Below the pieces are notes generated by a model that was not told where the DNA came from, ran no database searches, and was given only the letters and a program-made list of their open reading frames with translations. Positions 12,141 to 22,158 of a DNA stretch of 64,000 bases are shown here, one piece after another. The DNA is from Aphrophora alni (Eukaryota > Arthropoda > Insecta > Hemiptera > Aphrophoridae). The position numbers were made by a program, and so were the translations under genes. Location of the stretch: assembly GCA_963513935.1 (NCBI GenBank), contig OY740771.1, forward strand, positions 10,197,138-10,261,137, given 5' to 3'. The number at the start of each line of letters is the position of its first letter. The stretch's first letter is position 1.

Positions 12141-12516
12141 AATATAAACGCATTATACAGTTTTGTGTAGTTGTGTTATTTTGTGGTTTGGGGGTTTTTC
12201 CTTGTTCATATACAATCACCACAGTGCTCTAGTGATTTGTTTATTCTCTGTATTGTCCCACATATAGGAAAAATATAAGGGGTAACAAAAAAACCTTGGA
12301 ATAGTAAAGGGGCAAAAAGTATTTAGTTCAAAAATTTTATTTTTGAAATTATTATGTGTCTGGGGATCAAATAAAACTAGAAGTTATTCTGATTACGAGT
12401 ATGTATGTTTATTTTACGAATAAATTAATATGTTAGCACTAGACCGCTTAAAGGACTTCAATTTTATAAAATAACTATCCTTAAGTCGTGCGGTTTTAGC
12501 ACACTCATGACCGTTT

Positions 12517-12657
<141 letters not shown>

Positions 12658-12762
12658 TACTGATATGGACTCGATAGATTTGCATGAATTACTTAGAATT
12701 ATGAATATCTTAAAGCTTAGTAACAAGTTATGTTCTAAGATACAAAACAATATGACAATAAA

Positions 12763-12797
12763 CATTTCCATATTAATTATTAATATGGAAATGTTTA
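12763..12797. repeat. Short perfect palindrome
   Basis: AACATTTCCATATTAAT is followed by its inverted copy, giving arms of about 17 bp with almost no loop. The origin is unknown; it may be a collapsed element end. Confidence 0.7.
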
Positions 12798-13032
12798 AAC
12801 GACTTATTTCCTGCTATTATTGAAATGAATTAGACCGCCTATAATTAGTAATACTTGCATTTTTACTACAGCTGTTCACTGTTTAGATTTCTATTCAAAT
12901 TTATGTCTTAAATCCTATTTTATCTGCCTAAAGTCCATATTATGTTGTTCCAATTTTACTATAAATCCATCTCCTATATATAAACATATTATACCTAATT
13001 TTCATCTTTCCAAATAATAAATTCTTATTCTA

Positions 13033-13258
13033 TTTTATAAACTTTAAATGGTTGTGGTTTCGTTATTTGTAATCCAATCCACAAGAAAAACTCTTTATTG
13101 TATGCAGATATAATTGAGATTTACTAAAACATCAGCTGTTATTATCGTTGCTATTTATTTGTTGTCATGGCAACGAGTTTTTTAATTGTTGTCTAATTTC
13201 AAACACAGGAATCCAGTAGGTGGCAAACTTGTACTAGTTTACAATTTTGATTAATAGA
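13033..13258 (-). repeat. Dispersed repeat A, copy 2 (inverted)
   Basis: Reverse-complement partner of 2960-3195, with matching landmarks TTTAAATGGTTGTGGTTTCG, TAAAACATCAGCTGTTA and TTGTTGTCATGGCAACGAG. The two copies are about 10 kb apart in opposite orientation. Confidence 0.8.
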
Positions 13259-14428
13259 TAATAACGATTCAAAACTAATATTCACCAAAAATGTTGAGTA
13301 TGACTGCATTTAAGCCTTACGCAAACGTTATACAGAGTGACTGAAACAGCTATTTTATTCCATAAGTACAAAAGTTACGATAAAACTATAAAAGGTAACC
13401 CCAACATTTTTTGAGTTAAACAATCTTGTCCACATCATCCACAATTTTTCAATATTGCGCCCACAGCTCTAAATTTTGTTATTAGACCCCCCCCCCCTAT
13501 TTTTTATGACAATTCTGTAATGACCCATTTTATGAATTTTTAATTCTTGGGCCTTTTTTGTAATCTCCAACTGTTTAGGCGCTTAAATATTCCAAAATTC
13601 GTAAATTTGAAACGAATTTTCCAAAAACGATTTTTCTTATTTTTCAAAGTTAAATTTTAACTGGAGCTAGGGTTAATTTTTATTAATTTGCGAATTTTTG
13701 CAACATTTAAGTGCCTGTAGCTCCTAGATGGTTGGAGATTACAAAAAATTCCCAAGAATAAAAAAGTAATAAAATGTGTTTTATTAAAAATCGCTATAAA
13801 TCCCTATAAAAAAATTTAGAACTGGCCACCATATTAAAAAATGGCGGATGATATTAAAATATTTGGTAATACCTCTAGTTTTCACTCAAAATATCCTGGG
13901 GGGGGGGGGAAGTTATTCGTGAACCGTAATTTTATTTTTTTTATTTGACTGATTTTATTCAATTTTGGTATGTGGGTATTTTAGCCATACCTCGAAACAG
14001 TTTGTCAAAATTTGGAAGTAGCTGTCGTAAGTAAAACACCAAACAATTATTTTCTCATTTTCGGCATCAAAGATTTTGATCATGCTCAAGTGTAGCCTCT
14101 AAAACCCCAAATAAAACGTAGTGGTCGCTATGTCTCAAAAAATTCCTGTTCCAAAATTATAGGTGCAAATTAAAAAAAAAAAAAGACTTTATAAAATAGG
14201 CCCATACGTAATTTCTCAAATCCATTGGATTTCAATCATATTTTATAGAAATGTAAAAATTGACCATGCGAAAAACTTCAACTACAATGTAATTACAGTT
14301 CAGGAACAATTGGAGAAGGGGGGGGGAGTAAATTTTGACCGTCGTCAATAAAAGTTCTATTTAATGAAATAGGATTAGGCTGATGACGTGTTTCTGACAC
14401 AAGCAAAGCAAGTTTAGGCTCTTATTTA

Positions 14429-14863
14429 CTATTTAATTACCTTGTTTTAAGGTGTTACCGTCGAACAATCCTTAATTGTAGTTTACACTATCTTATATGA
14501 CGCGTTTCGACTATTTGTCAGTCATTTTCCAATATAAAAAACACATATAAACACTTAACAACACATATTAATTCACATTTAAAAACACGATTAAAAACAT
14601 ACATATACGGACGACGCGCGTTGTCAGTGACCGTTCTCGTTGACTCACGATCGTCAATTCGTGTTTTTAAATGTGAATTAATATGTGTTGTTAAGTGTTT
14701 ATATGTGTTTTTATATTTGAAAATGACTGACAAATAGTCGAAACACGTCATATAAGATAGTGTAAACTACAATTAAGGATTGTTCGACGGTAACACCTCA
14801 AACAAGGTAATTAAATAGTAATTAATTATTAACAATCCAGTTGGGCTATAAGCAAACATAATG
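14429..14863 (+). mobile_element. Penelope-like foldback unit 3 (perfect 17-bp TSD)
   Basis: GTTTAGGCTCTTATTTA occurs exactly at 14412-14428 and 14864-14880. Between them, long inverted arms run from about 14430 to 14598 and from about 14656 to 14819 (outer part TTAATTACCTTG / CAAGGTAATTAA). A one-sided tail of about 44 bp (14820-14863, with AACAATCCAG) follows. Each arm has a TGACTGACAAATAGTCGAAA hairpin, where the hammerhead CUGANGA core is replaced by CUGACAA, so it is degenerate. The 17-bp duplication argues for retrotransposition rather than a cut-and-paste transposon. Confidence 0.75.
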
Positions 14864-14880
14864 GTTTAGGCTCTTATTTA

Positions 14881-16214
14881 AATACTGTATATAGACAGAG
14901 GGAAAAAAGTCTTGCAACCCCTAGGTAATGTCTAAACCATTAAAGATGAAAATTTCTAACCTTTTTCAAACCTCAAAGAATAGAATTCTTTCACTTTTTA
15001 TGGGGTAAACACCCCCATTTTTTAAGGAGAGTCACACCCCCATTGTGTGACGTATCTATTGAAGAAAAATTTGACTGCTTTAAAAAAGTCTCTACGATCT
15101 CTCTAACTGGAATTATAAGACTATAAAAGTAAAATTTTGAGTTTTCTATTTGTCATGTTATAAAAAAACAAAATATATTAACAGCTGAAGCTGACTTAAA
15201 ACTAAATGAGCATACTTTTATCTATTTTTCTTAAATTTAATAAACAGACCTAAATTTTTTAATGGGGGAAACAATGGGGCATTTTTTTAAACCCAGAATG
15301 TGAGAAATCATTTTAAAGAGGAAATGGTGACATAGAATAAGTCTCCATGACTATTGTGGTTGAAGAAATAATGAACTAATCCAACAAGAAAGAAGGCACA
15401 TGTAAGACTAATATTTAAATAAATTCTTTAAAGAATGTATTCTATACGTCATCATACCCTCTGATATTTCCCTCTATGATATGTCACATGATGGGTCGAA
15501 ATTGCCCAATTGGTTTTCCCTTTCTAAAATGGGGGAGGGGGGGTTGGTTAAATAAGAAAACTTAAGTTCATTTAGTTAAATAAGTTCGCTGTTAAAAATT
15601 GTAATCTATATTTTCTCCATTAATAAAATACCCATGACAAATTGAAAACTTGAAATTCAACTTCAGACAATATAATACCGGTTAGGGATATAAAAACTAT
15701 TCCAAAGGATTAATTTTTCTATTTTTTATGCTCTTTAAAATGATGTCACACAATGGGAGTTGGTATTTGAAAAAATTAAGATTCCCCCATCTTTTGTGAC
15801 GTTTAGTTTTAGTTTCTATTTCGTTTTAAGGATGAGTGAGAAAGTTTGTGCAATTTTTTTGCACCGTTCGTTGTCGTTTAGAAAAATATTGTTAAAATTT
15901 GGAAACCAGCGAACCGATTTTGATCAAATAAAAACTAAAACTTGACCAGATAACACAACTACACAAAGTAAATTGCGTGAAACTCGGATAAGCGGTTACA
16001 AACATTGTTTTTATATATTCAGAGACGCCATGTAATTGTTGATTGCTCCTGGCCAATCCTGGACAATCTTACACAGACTATTACAAATTAATTGGTAAAT
16101 AAGTTGTCACACGTCAAACGTTGGAGCCAAAAACAATTCCCAACTTGTTAGTCACAACCCTTGGGGGTTAATAAGTTATTTAAATAATACAAAGGAAAGT
16201 ATTTATAACCTTGA
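14881..16214. other. Intergenic stretch, nothing recognised
   Basis: AT-rich with G or C runs near 15530-15543. The frame at 15760-15945 has no family resemblance. No terminal repeats or RNA genes were found by eye. Confidence 0.4.
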
Positions 16215-16400
16215 AATAAGGCCCTTGCCTCATCTATAGTACGGTATAACATTTCCAATGAGATCTCACTTGACCAACTCTTGTTTTTTTCCGAACTTGA
16301 TATTAGTGTATTAGACGCCTTTTATGTTCTTTTCTTTCTATTTTTTACTACGCGATGATAACAGAAAGGGTGTTTTGCCTTTAAACAATACAAAAAAAAA
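16215..16400 (+). repeat. Dispersed repeat B, copy 1
   Basis: It carries the family core TTGACCAACTCTTGTT then TTTCCGAACTTGA, followed by a CTTTTATGTTCTTTTCTTT region and a GCGATGAT motif. The same order is seen in copies at 16800, 17500 (inverted), 19290 (inverted), 19690/20188, 44700 and 55765. Confidence 0.7.
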
Positions 16401-16462
16401 TCGCAACCCAAAATTTTTAATTCGTGTCGTCTTTTTCAGCTCTCCTCAAAAGGCTTCATCAT

Positions 16463-16706
16463 TAACGAAGATATTATAGTTTAATTACCTTAATTTTTCC
16501 GTTAGACAATCCAAATATCATCCTCGTGGATAACCGGTTTCGACGTTTCGTCATCATCAGATCCAAAACATCATCAAGTCGTTCAGTCATATGAAATCAA
16601 GTGTCGAAACCTGTTATCCACCAGGATGAAATTTGGATTGTCTGACGAAAGGTAATTAACCCATATCATTGAATACACAATCCAGGAGTATACACCTAAC
16701 AATTAA
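16463..16706 (-). mobile_element. Penelope-like foldback unit 4 (probable 10-bp TSD)
   Basis: Inverted arms (about 16482-16555 and 16590-16665) share TTAATTACC, AGACAATCCAAAT and GGATAACCGGTTTCGAC/GTCGAAACCTGTTATCC. GCTTCATCAT flanks at 16453-16462 and 16707-16716. The right tail (ACACAATCCAGGAG) resembles the tail of unit 3. Arms have diverged, so this copy is older than unit 1. Confidence 0.65.
16528..16564 (-). ncRNA. Hammerhead-ribozyme-like motif with canonical CUGAUGA core
   Basis: On the minus strand it has stem I GGAU/AUCC, CUGAUGA, extra U, stem II GACG-AAA-CGUC, GAAA, and a minimal stem III ACCGGU followed by U. Every fixed core base is present apart from the inserted U between A9 and stem II. 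It is the shortest and cleanest of the set at 37 nt. The opposite arm has lost the core. Confidence 0.65.
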
Positions 16707-16799
16707 GCTTCATCATGAATTTACTTTTCCGCAGTTGTTTCCGTGTGATTTTGAGTCCGCCAGGATTCCTCTTTCATTGGGAATCCTAGAAAACAAACA

Positions 16800-17040
16800 C
16801 GTCTTCTTGTATCACTATTGTTCTTTCTAAGAGTGCATCCGATCCATGAATACAGCTCTTCATGGTCTTTGCTATCCGACTACTGTATTCACATCTTTCA
16901 TCTATCCAAACAGGTCTCTCTTGACCAACTCTTGTTCTCTTCCAACCTTGCTGCAAGTTAATGTATTCGAGAGCTAGGGCTATTTTACTTTTATATTCTT
17001 TCCTTTCATAAGGCGATGCCTTTAAAAAACGGAGGAGAGA
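16800..17040 (+). repeat. Dispersed repeat B, copy 2
   Basis: It contains GGTCTCTCTTGACCAACTCT, TGTTCTCTTCCAACCTTG, GAGAGCTAGGGC, a CTTTCCTTTCATAAGGCGAT region and an adjacent A-rich end. It defines the 3' half of the family. It could be a SINE or MITE; no tRNA-like A/B boxes were seen. Confidence 0.7.
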
Positions 17041-17499
17041 AATTTAATTAGAACGGCTTATTTTAAAGTCTACGCAACTTACTATCTTACAGGAAATACA
17101 CAATGAGATGTTAAACACAAAGTGTGTAAGTCCGTTAGCTCAATAAAAAAATAACGGTTTAAAAACATTGCACAAACTTTCTCAACAAAAATGACAGTTC
17201 AGTAGTTGTCAGGTGAAAATTTACCATGGACTCAGTCTTTGAAAAAAATATAATACTTATTTAAATTTATTTATAAAATTGTTTCTCATAAATGTAAACT
17301 TGACGTAAATCGTATTTGATTTTTTTTTAAACTCGACAAAGGAAAAATATTAAGTCCGAAACATGTGTCTTAAATAATAAAAAACACTGAAATAAAAGGT
17401 TTACCGGCGGTAAGTGAATATAAATTTATTGCCATCCATAAAACAACTTTTAATGACGGCGGTCAAAGTTTGTTTATGACTAATTATTCCTTCCCCCCC

Positions 17500-17715
17500 C
17501 CCCTTGATACTTTAAAGCGAAAACCTCTTGGTCATCATCACCTTATAAAAAAGAAAGAAAAAAACTAATATAAAGTACCTACAGCTCTCCAATACTGTTA
17601 TAGCGTCAAGATCGGAAGAGAACAAGAGTTGGTCAAGAGAGACATGATAGAGAGAAATCTAACCCAAGACTACGTGAAAAAATGTGTTTATCAGCTACGT
17701 CCCTCGGGATTGACA
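17500..17715 (-). repeat. Dispersed repeat B, copy 3 (inverted)
   Basis: Reverse orientation of the family: GGTCATCATCACCTTATAAA, then GAACAAGAGTTGGTCAAGAG and GAGAAATCTAACCCAAGACT. It shows that the complete unit runs from a TTAGATCTCTCT end to a GGCGATGATGACC end. Confidence 0.7.
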
Positions 17716-17879
17716 AGCCCATATTCCCTAAAATGAGCCTCTGAGAGTTCAAAAATTAAAAGTAAGGTCGCCAATAATAAGAACTTAAGTACTGTAGTTG
17801 CATAAGAATTTCTAGGGCTAATTATTCCTGAAATGTAATATTTTTTAGTTACATTCAGCTAACGGGTGTGGGTCATTAA

Positions 17880-18340
17880 TCGGCACGTTTCTAGAAAGTT
17901 TTTGTTTTTATATCTATAACTCACGATTGATTGCGTCGATTCGTTTGATTCTTTACTCTTGATCTAAATTTAATACACTCAGTTTTGATAAAAACGTAAT
18001 TTTGTTCAGACATTCCCATTTTGAGTTATCGAAAAATAGAAAATACTTCCCTATACAAATCACGTACAAAATTTGATTAAAAATTGCTTCGCGCATATGG
18101 GCTATAGAGACATACATCAATAAGGGGACCTCAAAACATACAAAAACCTCTCGACATCAAAGTTTTAAGCAGCCGCCATTTTTAAAATTATAAAAATAAA
18201 ATATCTGCGTTTGGTATTTGTAAATCGTAACAAGCAAAATCCTTATACCAAATTTTAACCCAATCTCATCAATTTCTAGAGTTACAGTGAGTTTTTTTTG
18301 TAAAAAATCAAAATGGTGGATTGCAACTAAACCCAAGCGA
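17880..18340. repeat. Dispersed repeat C, diverged copy
   Basis: A diverged relative of 10140-10640, with 'TTTGAGTTATCGAAAAATAG' and 'TATACCAAATTTTAACCCAA' type sequence common to insect dispersed repeats. The boundaries are soft. Confidence 0.4.
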
Positions 18341-18389
18341 ATTCAGAATAAAGTTACTGAACATTTCTCATTTATTTGGATATACAGTC

Positions 18390-19204
18390 ATCTCCCAAAC
18401 TCGAACCTCGATAACTCGAAATCTTCGATATCTTGAATTATTTTCAATCCCCTTGGAAAAACCTGTCTAAGTCGAAAAAATAACAATACATAACTCGAAA
18501 TAATTTTACGGTTATATTTTACCCTCTATAAGTCGAAGAAACACAAAAATTACCTCTATAACTCGAAGTTCAGTAGATAAGTCGAATTCAATTTGCATTT
18601 TACCTCCACAAGTCGAAGTTTACCTCTATATCTCGAGCAACGATGAGGATGCTCCTTCTGACGAAGAAAACGAGGAAGAGGAGCCAGCAGACATTACACC
18701 TAAAGAAGCCAAAGCTGCAGTACGTACTTTACGTATGCTTTTAGAAAAAAAACCAGTGAAGCACCAGACAGTGTATTTACTTCGATTGTTTCAATCGAAA
18801 ATATGATTGACAAACGTGCTGCCAACAGTCTTAATCAGAAGAAGATTACGGACTTTTTTAATTAGTGAAATTAATATAAGGACTGTACTGTTTACCGTGT
18901 ATGTACAAGTATTTTATTATGTATACTCTAAATACACCTATTTTCTATTGATACAGTTAAAAGCTTAGTTTTTCTTGTGAATAGAGTACAGTATCAACAC
19001 TGTGTACAATAAATGTACAGTACACTATTCTTTACCTCTGTAACTCGAATTTTTATTTGGATTACCTCTATATCTCGTTACCTCTGTAACGTCGAATTTA
19101 GTCAAGATTGACCTCTATAACTCGAACTATGCCTAAATCGAACTATACGTAACTCGAAGAAAATTTGTAGTCCCATGAATTTCGAGTTAGCGAGAGTCGA
19201 CTGT
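18390..19204 (+). mobile_element. pogo/Tigger-type DNA transposon remnant
   Basis: The ends are CAGTCATCTCCCAAACTCGA on the left and, inverted, CAGTCGACTCTCGCTAACTC on the right, each next to a TA dinucleotide. CAGTCGACTCTC-type ends with TA duplications are typical of pogo/Tigger. Variants of ACCTCTATAACTCGAA recur about four times near each end, all in the same orientation. Between them lies the tail of a transposase frame (18636-18865). The element is heavily internally deleted. Confidence 0.8.
18636..18865 (+). pseudogene. Tigger-like transposase C-terminal fragment
   Basis: The frame begins with an acidic stretch (NDEDAPSDEENEEEEPAD), then an alanine-rich helix (EAKAAVRTLRMLLE). After a frameshift in the A run around 18745-18755 it continues to NSLNQKKITDFFN and a stop at 18863-18865. 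An acidic linker, a short helix and a terminal QxKITxFF motif are what Tigger/CENP-B-like DDE transposases end with. The catalytic domain and N-terminal HTH are absent, so it is inactive. Confidence 0.65.
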
Positions 19205-19289
19205 ATATAATCCGATACTGTATAGCGTGCTAAAGTTTTATGCGACACCCTGTATGCATGTAATTAAGGAAAAGTTTTTTTCTTGTCTT

Positions 19290-19470
19290 TTAAAAACGAA
19301 AAACCTTTCGGGTCATCATCGCCTTGTAAAAAAAAAAAAAGAGAAAAAGATCATAAAATAAAGCCCCCCTAACCTTCGAATAGTCTAACAACATCAGGAT
19401 CACTAAAAGACAAAAGTTGGTAAAGAGAGACAGGATAGAAAAGGTATGAAACAAGGTGTAGATCTAGCTA
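19290..19470 (-). repeat. Dispersed repeat B, copy 4 (inverted)
   Basis: It has GGGTCATCATCGCCTTGTAA followed by GACAAAAGTTGGTAAAGAGA and GACAGGATAG, in the same order as the copy at 17500-17715. Confidence 0.65.
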
Positions 19471-19689
19471 ACATTGCTCAGAATTGTCACGCCCGTACTC
19501 GCTATAGTAAGCCCCAGAGGGTAAAATAAAAGTTAATGAAGCCAGAACAAAACTCCTCAGTATTTCCATAACAAACCAATGTAAAATTTAAGTTTAATTT
19601 TTTAAGGATGGACAATAGTATAAGCCCTCTGGAGCTTATTATAGTGAGTACAGACATGGCAATCTGGAAGAACCTCTAACTGGATCACA

Positions 19690-20330
19690 TAGTCTCGGGT
19701 TAGATCCCTCTCTTTCCTATCAGCAATGACTACATATATACTATAAGACACGACATAGGATAGGGAAATAGTCTACGCTTTACGGGTGCTGTTCGTCACA
19801 AGTTTGACACACAGCTATCAGAAAGCGCTAGCAGCAGGTGTTTGACTGTACGCATCCCACAAGGTTGAGACTGTACAACTGTTGACCTCTCTCTCACAAA
19901 CCTTCTCACTTACTTCCGTCAGCATAGTCCCATAGTCAGTGTTGTCAGTTCGTGCGCTGAGATAAGCGATTCTCGACATTCCCTCGCATCTCTGGTCCCA
20001 TATGTGGCATCAGTGCGTTTTCTCTTACCCGCCTGAAACATTGTTTGACCGTAGAGCCACCTAGCGCCAGTCACATCAACTTCAGATTCTCTAGCAGAGC
20101 GACCTAGCGGGTATTGGTCAACTCAAGAATAAGTGTAGAATATTTAACAAGGCCATGTCGTGTCTTATAGTATTTATGTAGTCATTGGTTCTAGGTCTCT
20201 CTTGATCAACTCTTATTCTTTTCCGAACCTAACACTATTAGAGTTTTCGTGGACTAAAGGTGTCTTTATTTCATCTTCATTTTGTATAGGGTAATGAAAC
20301 CCACAAGTTTGTTTGCCTGTAAACAACAAG
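19690..20330 (+). repeat. Dispersed repeat B, copy 5, split by a TIR element
   Basis: The left part (19695-19723: GGTTAGATCCCTCTCTTTCC) and right part (20195-20240: AGGTCTCTCTTGATCAACTC) are contiguous in other copies such as 55775-55825, but here are separated by the 464-bp element at 19724-20187. The insertion therefore post-dates this repeat copy. Confidence 0.7.
19724..20187. mobile_element. 464-bp MITE with CAATGACTACATA ends
   Basis: The terminal inverted repeats of about 35 bp read CAATGACTACATATATACTA then TAAGACACGACAT on the left and are matched on the right. The interior is richer in GC than its surroundings and has no usable frame. A clean target duplication could not be read. 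The same ends make the 41-bp palindrome at 4356. Confidence 0.7.
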
Positions 20331-21277
20331 GGGAAAGAAATAGTAGGCAACTCTGCGACTTTCTATTTGAAATATAAAGATAAACTGAAATAATCTGGAA
20401 TTTGTTTATAAATTTGCAAACCATCATTTGTAGAAAATGTAAATTTAAAAATGTCAATATTAAATATAACTTAATGATATCTATATGATAAGAAAGGAAT
20501 ACTAATTTAAGTTGACCCATTGAAAACAAACAATTGTAAGTTATGATTTTTCTTTATATGAATTGTAATTTATAGTTTTCTTGAAAATAGTTGCATCCTA
20601 CATGTCTAAAAGCTAAAGATTCCAGCAGTAAGGTATTAGTTGCACGAAATTCTACACACTGTACCACATCATTAATGTTGTTTTATCCCTGAGGTAATGG
20701 AACTATTTAGAGTTTACAGCTTTAAATATTACAATAAGGGAATAACCTAAATTATGATATTAGTGGAGATGGAACGGTGATACTTGAATTCAATTTAAAA
20801 CACTGTTTGAATACAACAAACTAGGTTATTTACATTTTGCAGATGTTTTATTTTTAAAACAAATTTGGTTCAAGAGATTTGACAAGTCATCATCAGTCAT
20901 CACATAACATATTGGCTACACCAGATCCATCTGTCGGCAATGTGCCGCATAAATAAATACCATTCATATATCTCCTCAGAGAAATGTACCACAAGGACAG
21001 TTCTAGAAAAAGCAGTCTTAAAGATAGATGACATTTCTTTCTTATAAACAAATATTGTGGGGGGGGGGAGTTAAGTTCCACAGCGATACCGAGTAAACAA
21101 ATTTGGATTTAAAAATTTGTGGAACGTAATTTCCAATCTTAAGTAACGTGTGTCAAATCTTTTTGATTTTCAGTTTTGAACCCCTAGAAATACATTTACA
21201 CGATTTTTGGAATTATGTTTGTCTGTCGTGATGTTTTTAACACGGATTATCAAGAATGGAAGTTCAAAAGACTTTAA

Positions 21278-22005
21278 CCCTTTGCATCCCGACGTCCTTT
21301 TTTACGGACGTTGTGAGTATGTCCGTTGAATCCCGACGTCCTTTTTTACGGACGTCACGTGTATGTGCGTAAAATCCCAACGTCCGTAAAAAAGGACGTT
21401 TAGAAAAAAAATCATATAAAATACAAATCATTAGTGAATCTATGTTTATTATATATCAATGGAATCGGAAAGAGCTGTTCTATTTACCTCTATGATATTT
21501 ACTAAGTTATAAATTACCTCTATGTTCACTACGACGAAGATTTTTGTGATAGACGTGGCTGTGCTTTTGTCTGTCAGATGTAAATAACTTTACTTGTGCT
21601 TGGTGTAAGTTGTTGTTTTGAAACTTTTTAGTTTGTTTAGTTATTTTTATTGTGATTGTGATAATGAAGCGAGTACGTTCAAGATATTTTTTTTGTGTGT
21701 CATTTTCAAGAATAAAGTGAAAATTTCTGGAATTTTTTTTTTTGGTAAGTAACAATTTTAAAAATTTCATATCTAACATGCATTTACACTTATTTACAAA
21801 ATATACTACCTTATAGACCATTTCATTCCACACAAAATAAAAAAAAAATCATCAAAATTCATCAGTAAATAAATTTAATAAAAATTTTTTTGCGAAACAC
21901 TGAAAATTTGCTAAATTGAGCCCGGGATTCTATGCACATACATAGCAGATAATGGTTGGGATTTTTGGAACATATTGAAAATTAAATGTCGGGATGCAAA
22001 AGGTT
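21278..22005. mobile_element. piggyBac-type MITE (TTAA flanks)
   Basis: TTAA (21274-21277) is followed by CCCTTTGCATCCCGACGTCC. The right end reads GTCGGGATGCAAAAGG before TTAA (22006-22009). TTAA target duplication with CCY ends is diagnostic of piggyBac. Near the left end GACGTCC-TTTTTTAC-GGACGT palindromes occur twice, with a third inverted variant at about 21380-21402. No transposase frame remains. Confidence 0.8.
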
Positions 22006-22127
22006 TTAAATTTTGAAATTCAATGCGTACATGAGGAGTCTGACAATATTGGAAAACATTTCTGGCATTTCAGTATTTGTAAAATTTGTTTTTATTTTTG
22101 CTCTTTAAAAACAAAACAAAATTAATT

Positions 22128-22158
22128 AGGGTTGACTACAAGGTTTGTAGTCAACCCT
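22128..22158. repeat. Short perfect hairpin
   Basis: AGGGTTGACTACAA and its complement are separated by 3 bp. No T run follows and there is no gene nearby, so this is noted only as structure. Confidence 0.7.

Larger units (their letters stand above)
12014..12241 (+). mobile_element. Penelope-like foldback unit 2 (near-perfect 13-bp TSD)
   Basis: Inverted arms of about 60 bp (roughly 12020-12083 and 12090-12155) contain GATAGCAGAGCTATCGATAT and meet around GTTTGATGTTT. TATTCTTTGTATT (12001-12013) and TATTCTCTGTATT (12242-12254) flank the unit with one mismatch. A one-sided tail of about 85 bp lies on the right. The layout matches unit 1 but the sequence differs, so it is a separate subfamily. 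Confidence 0.6.
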
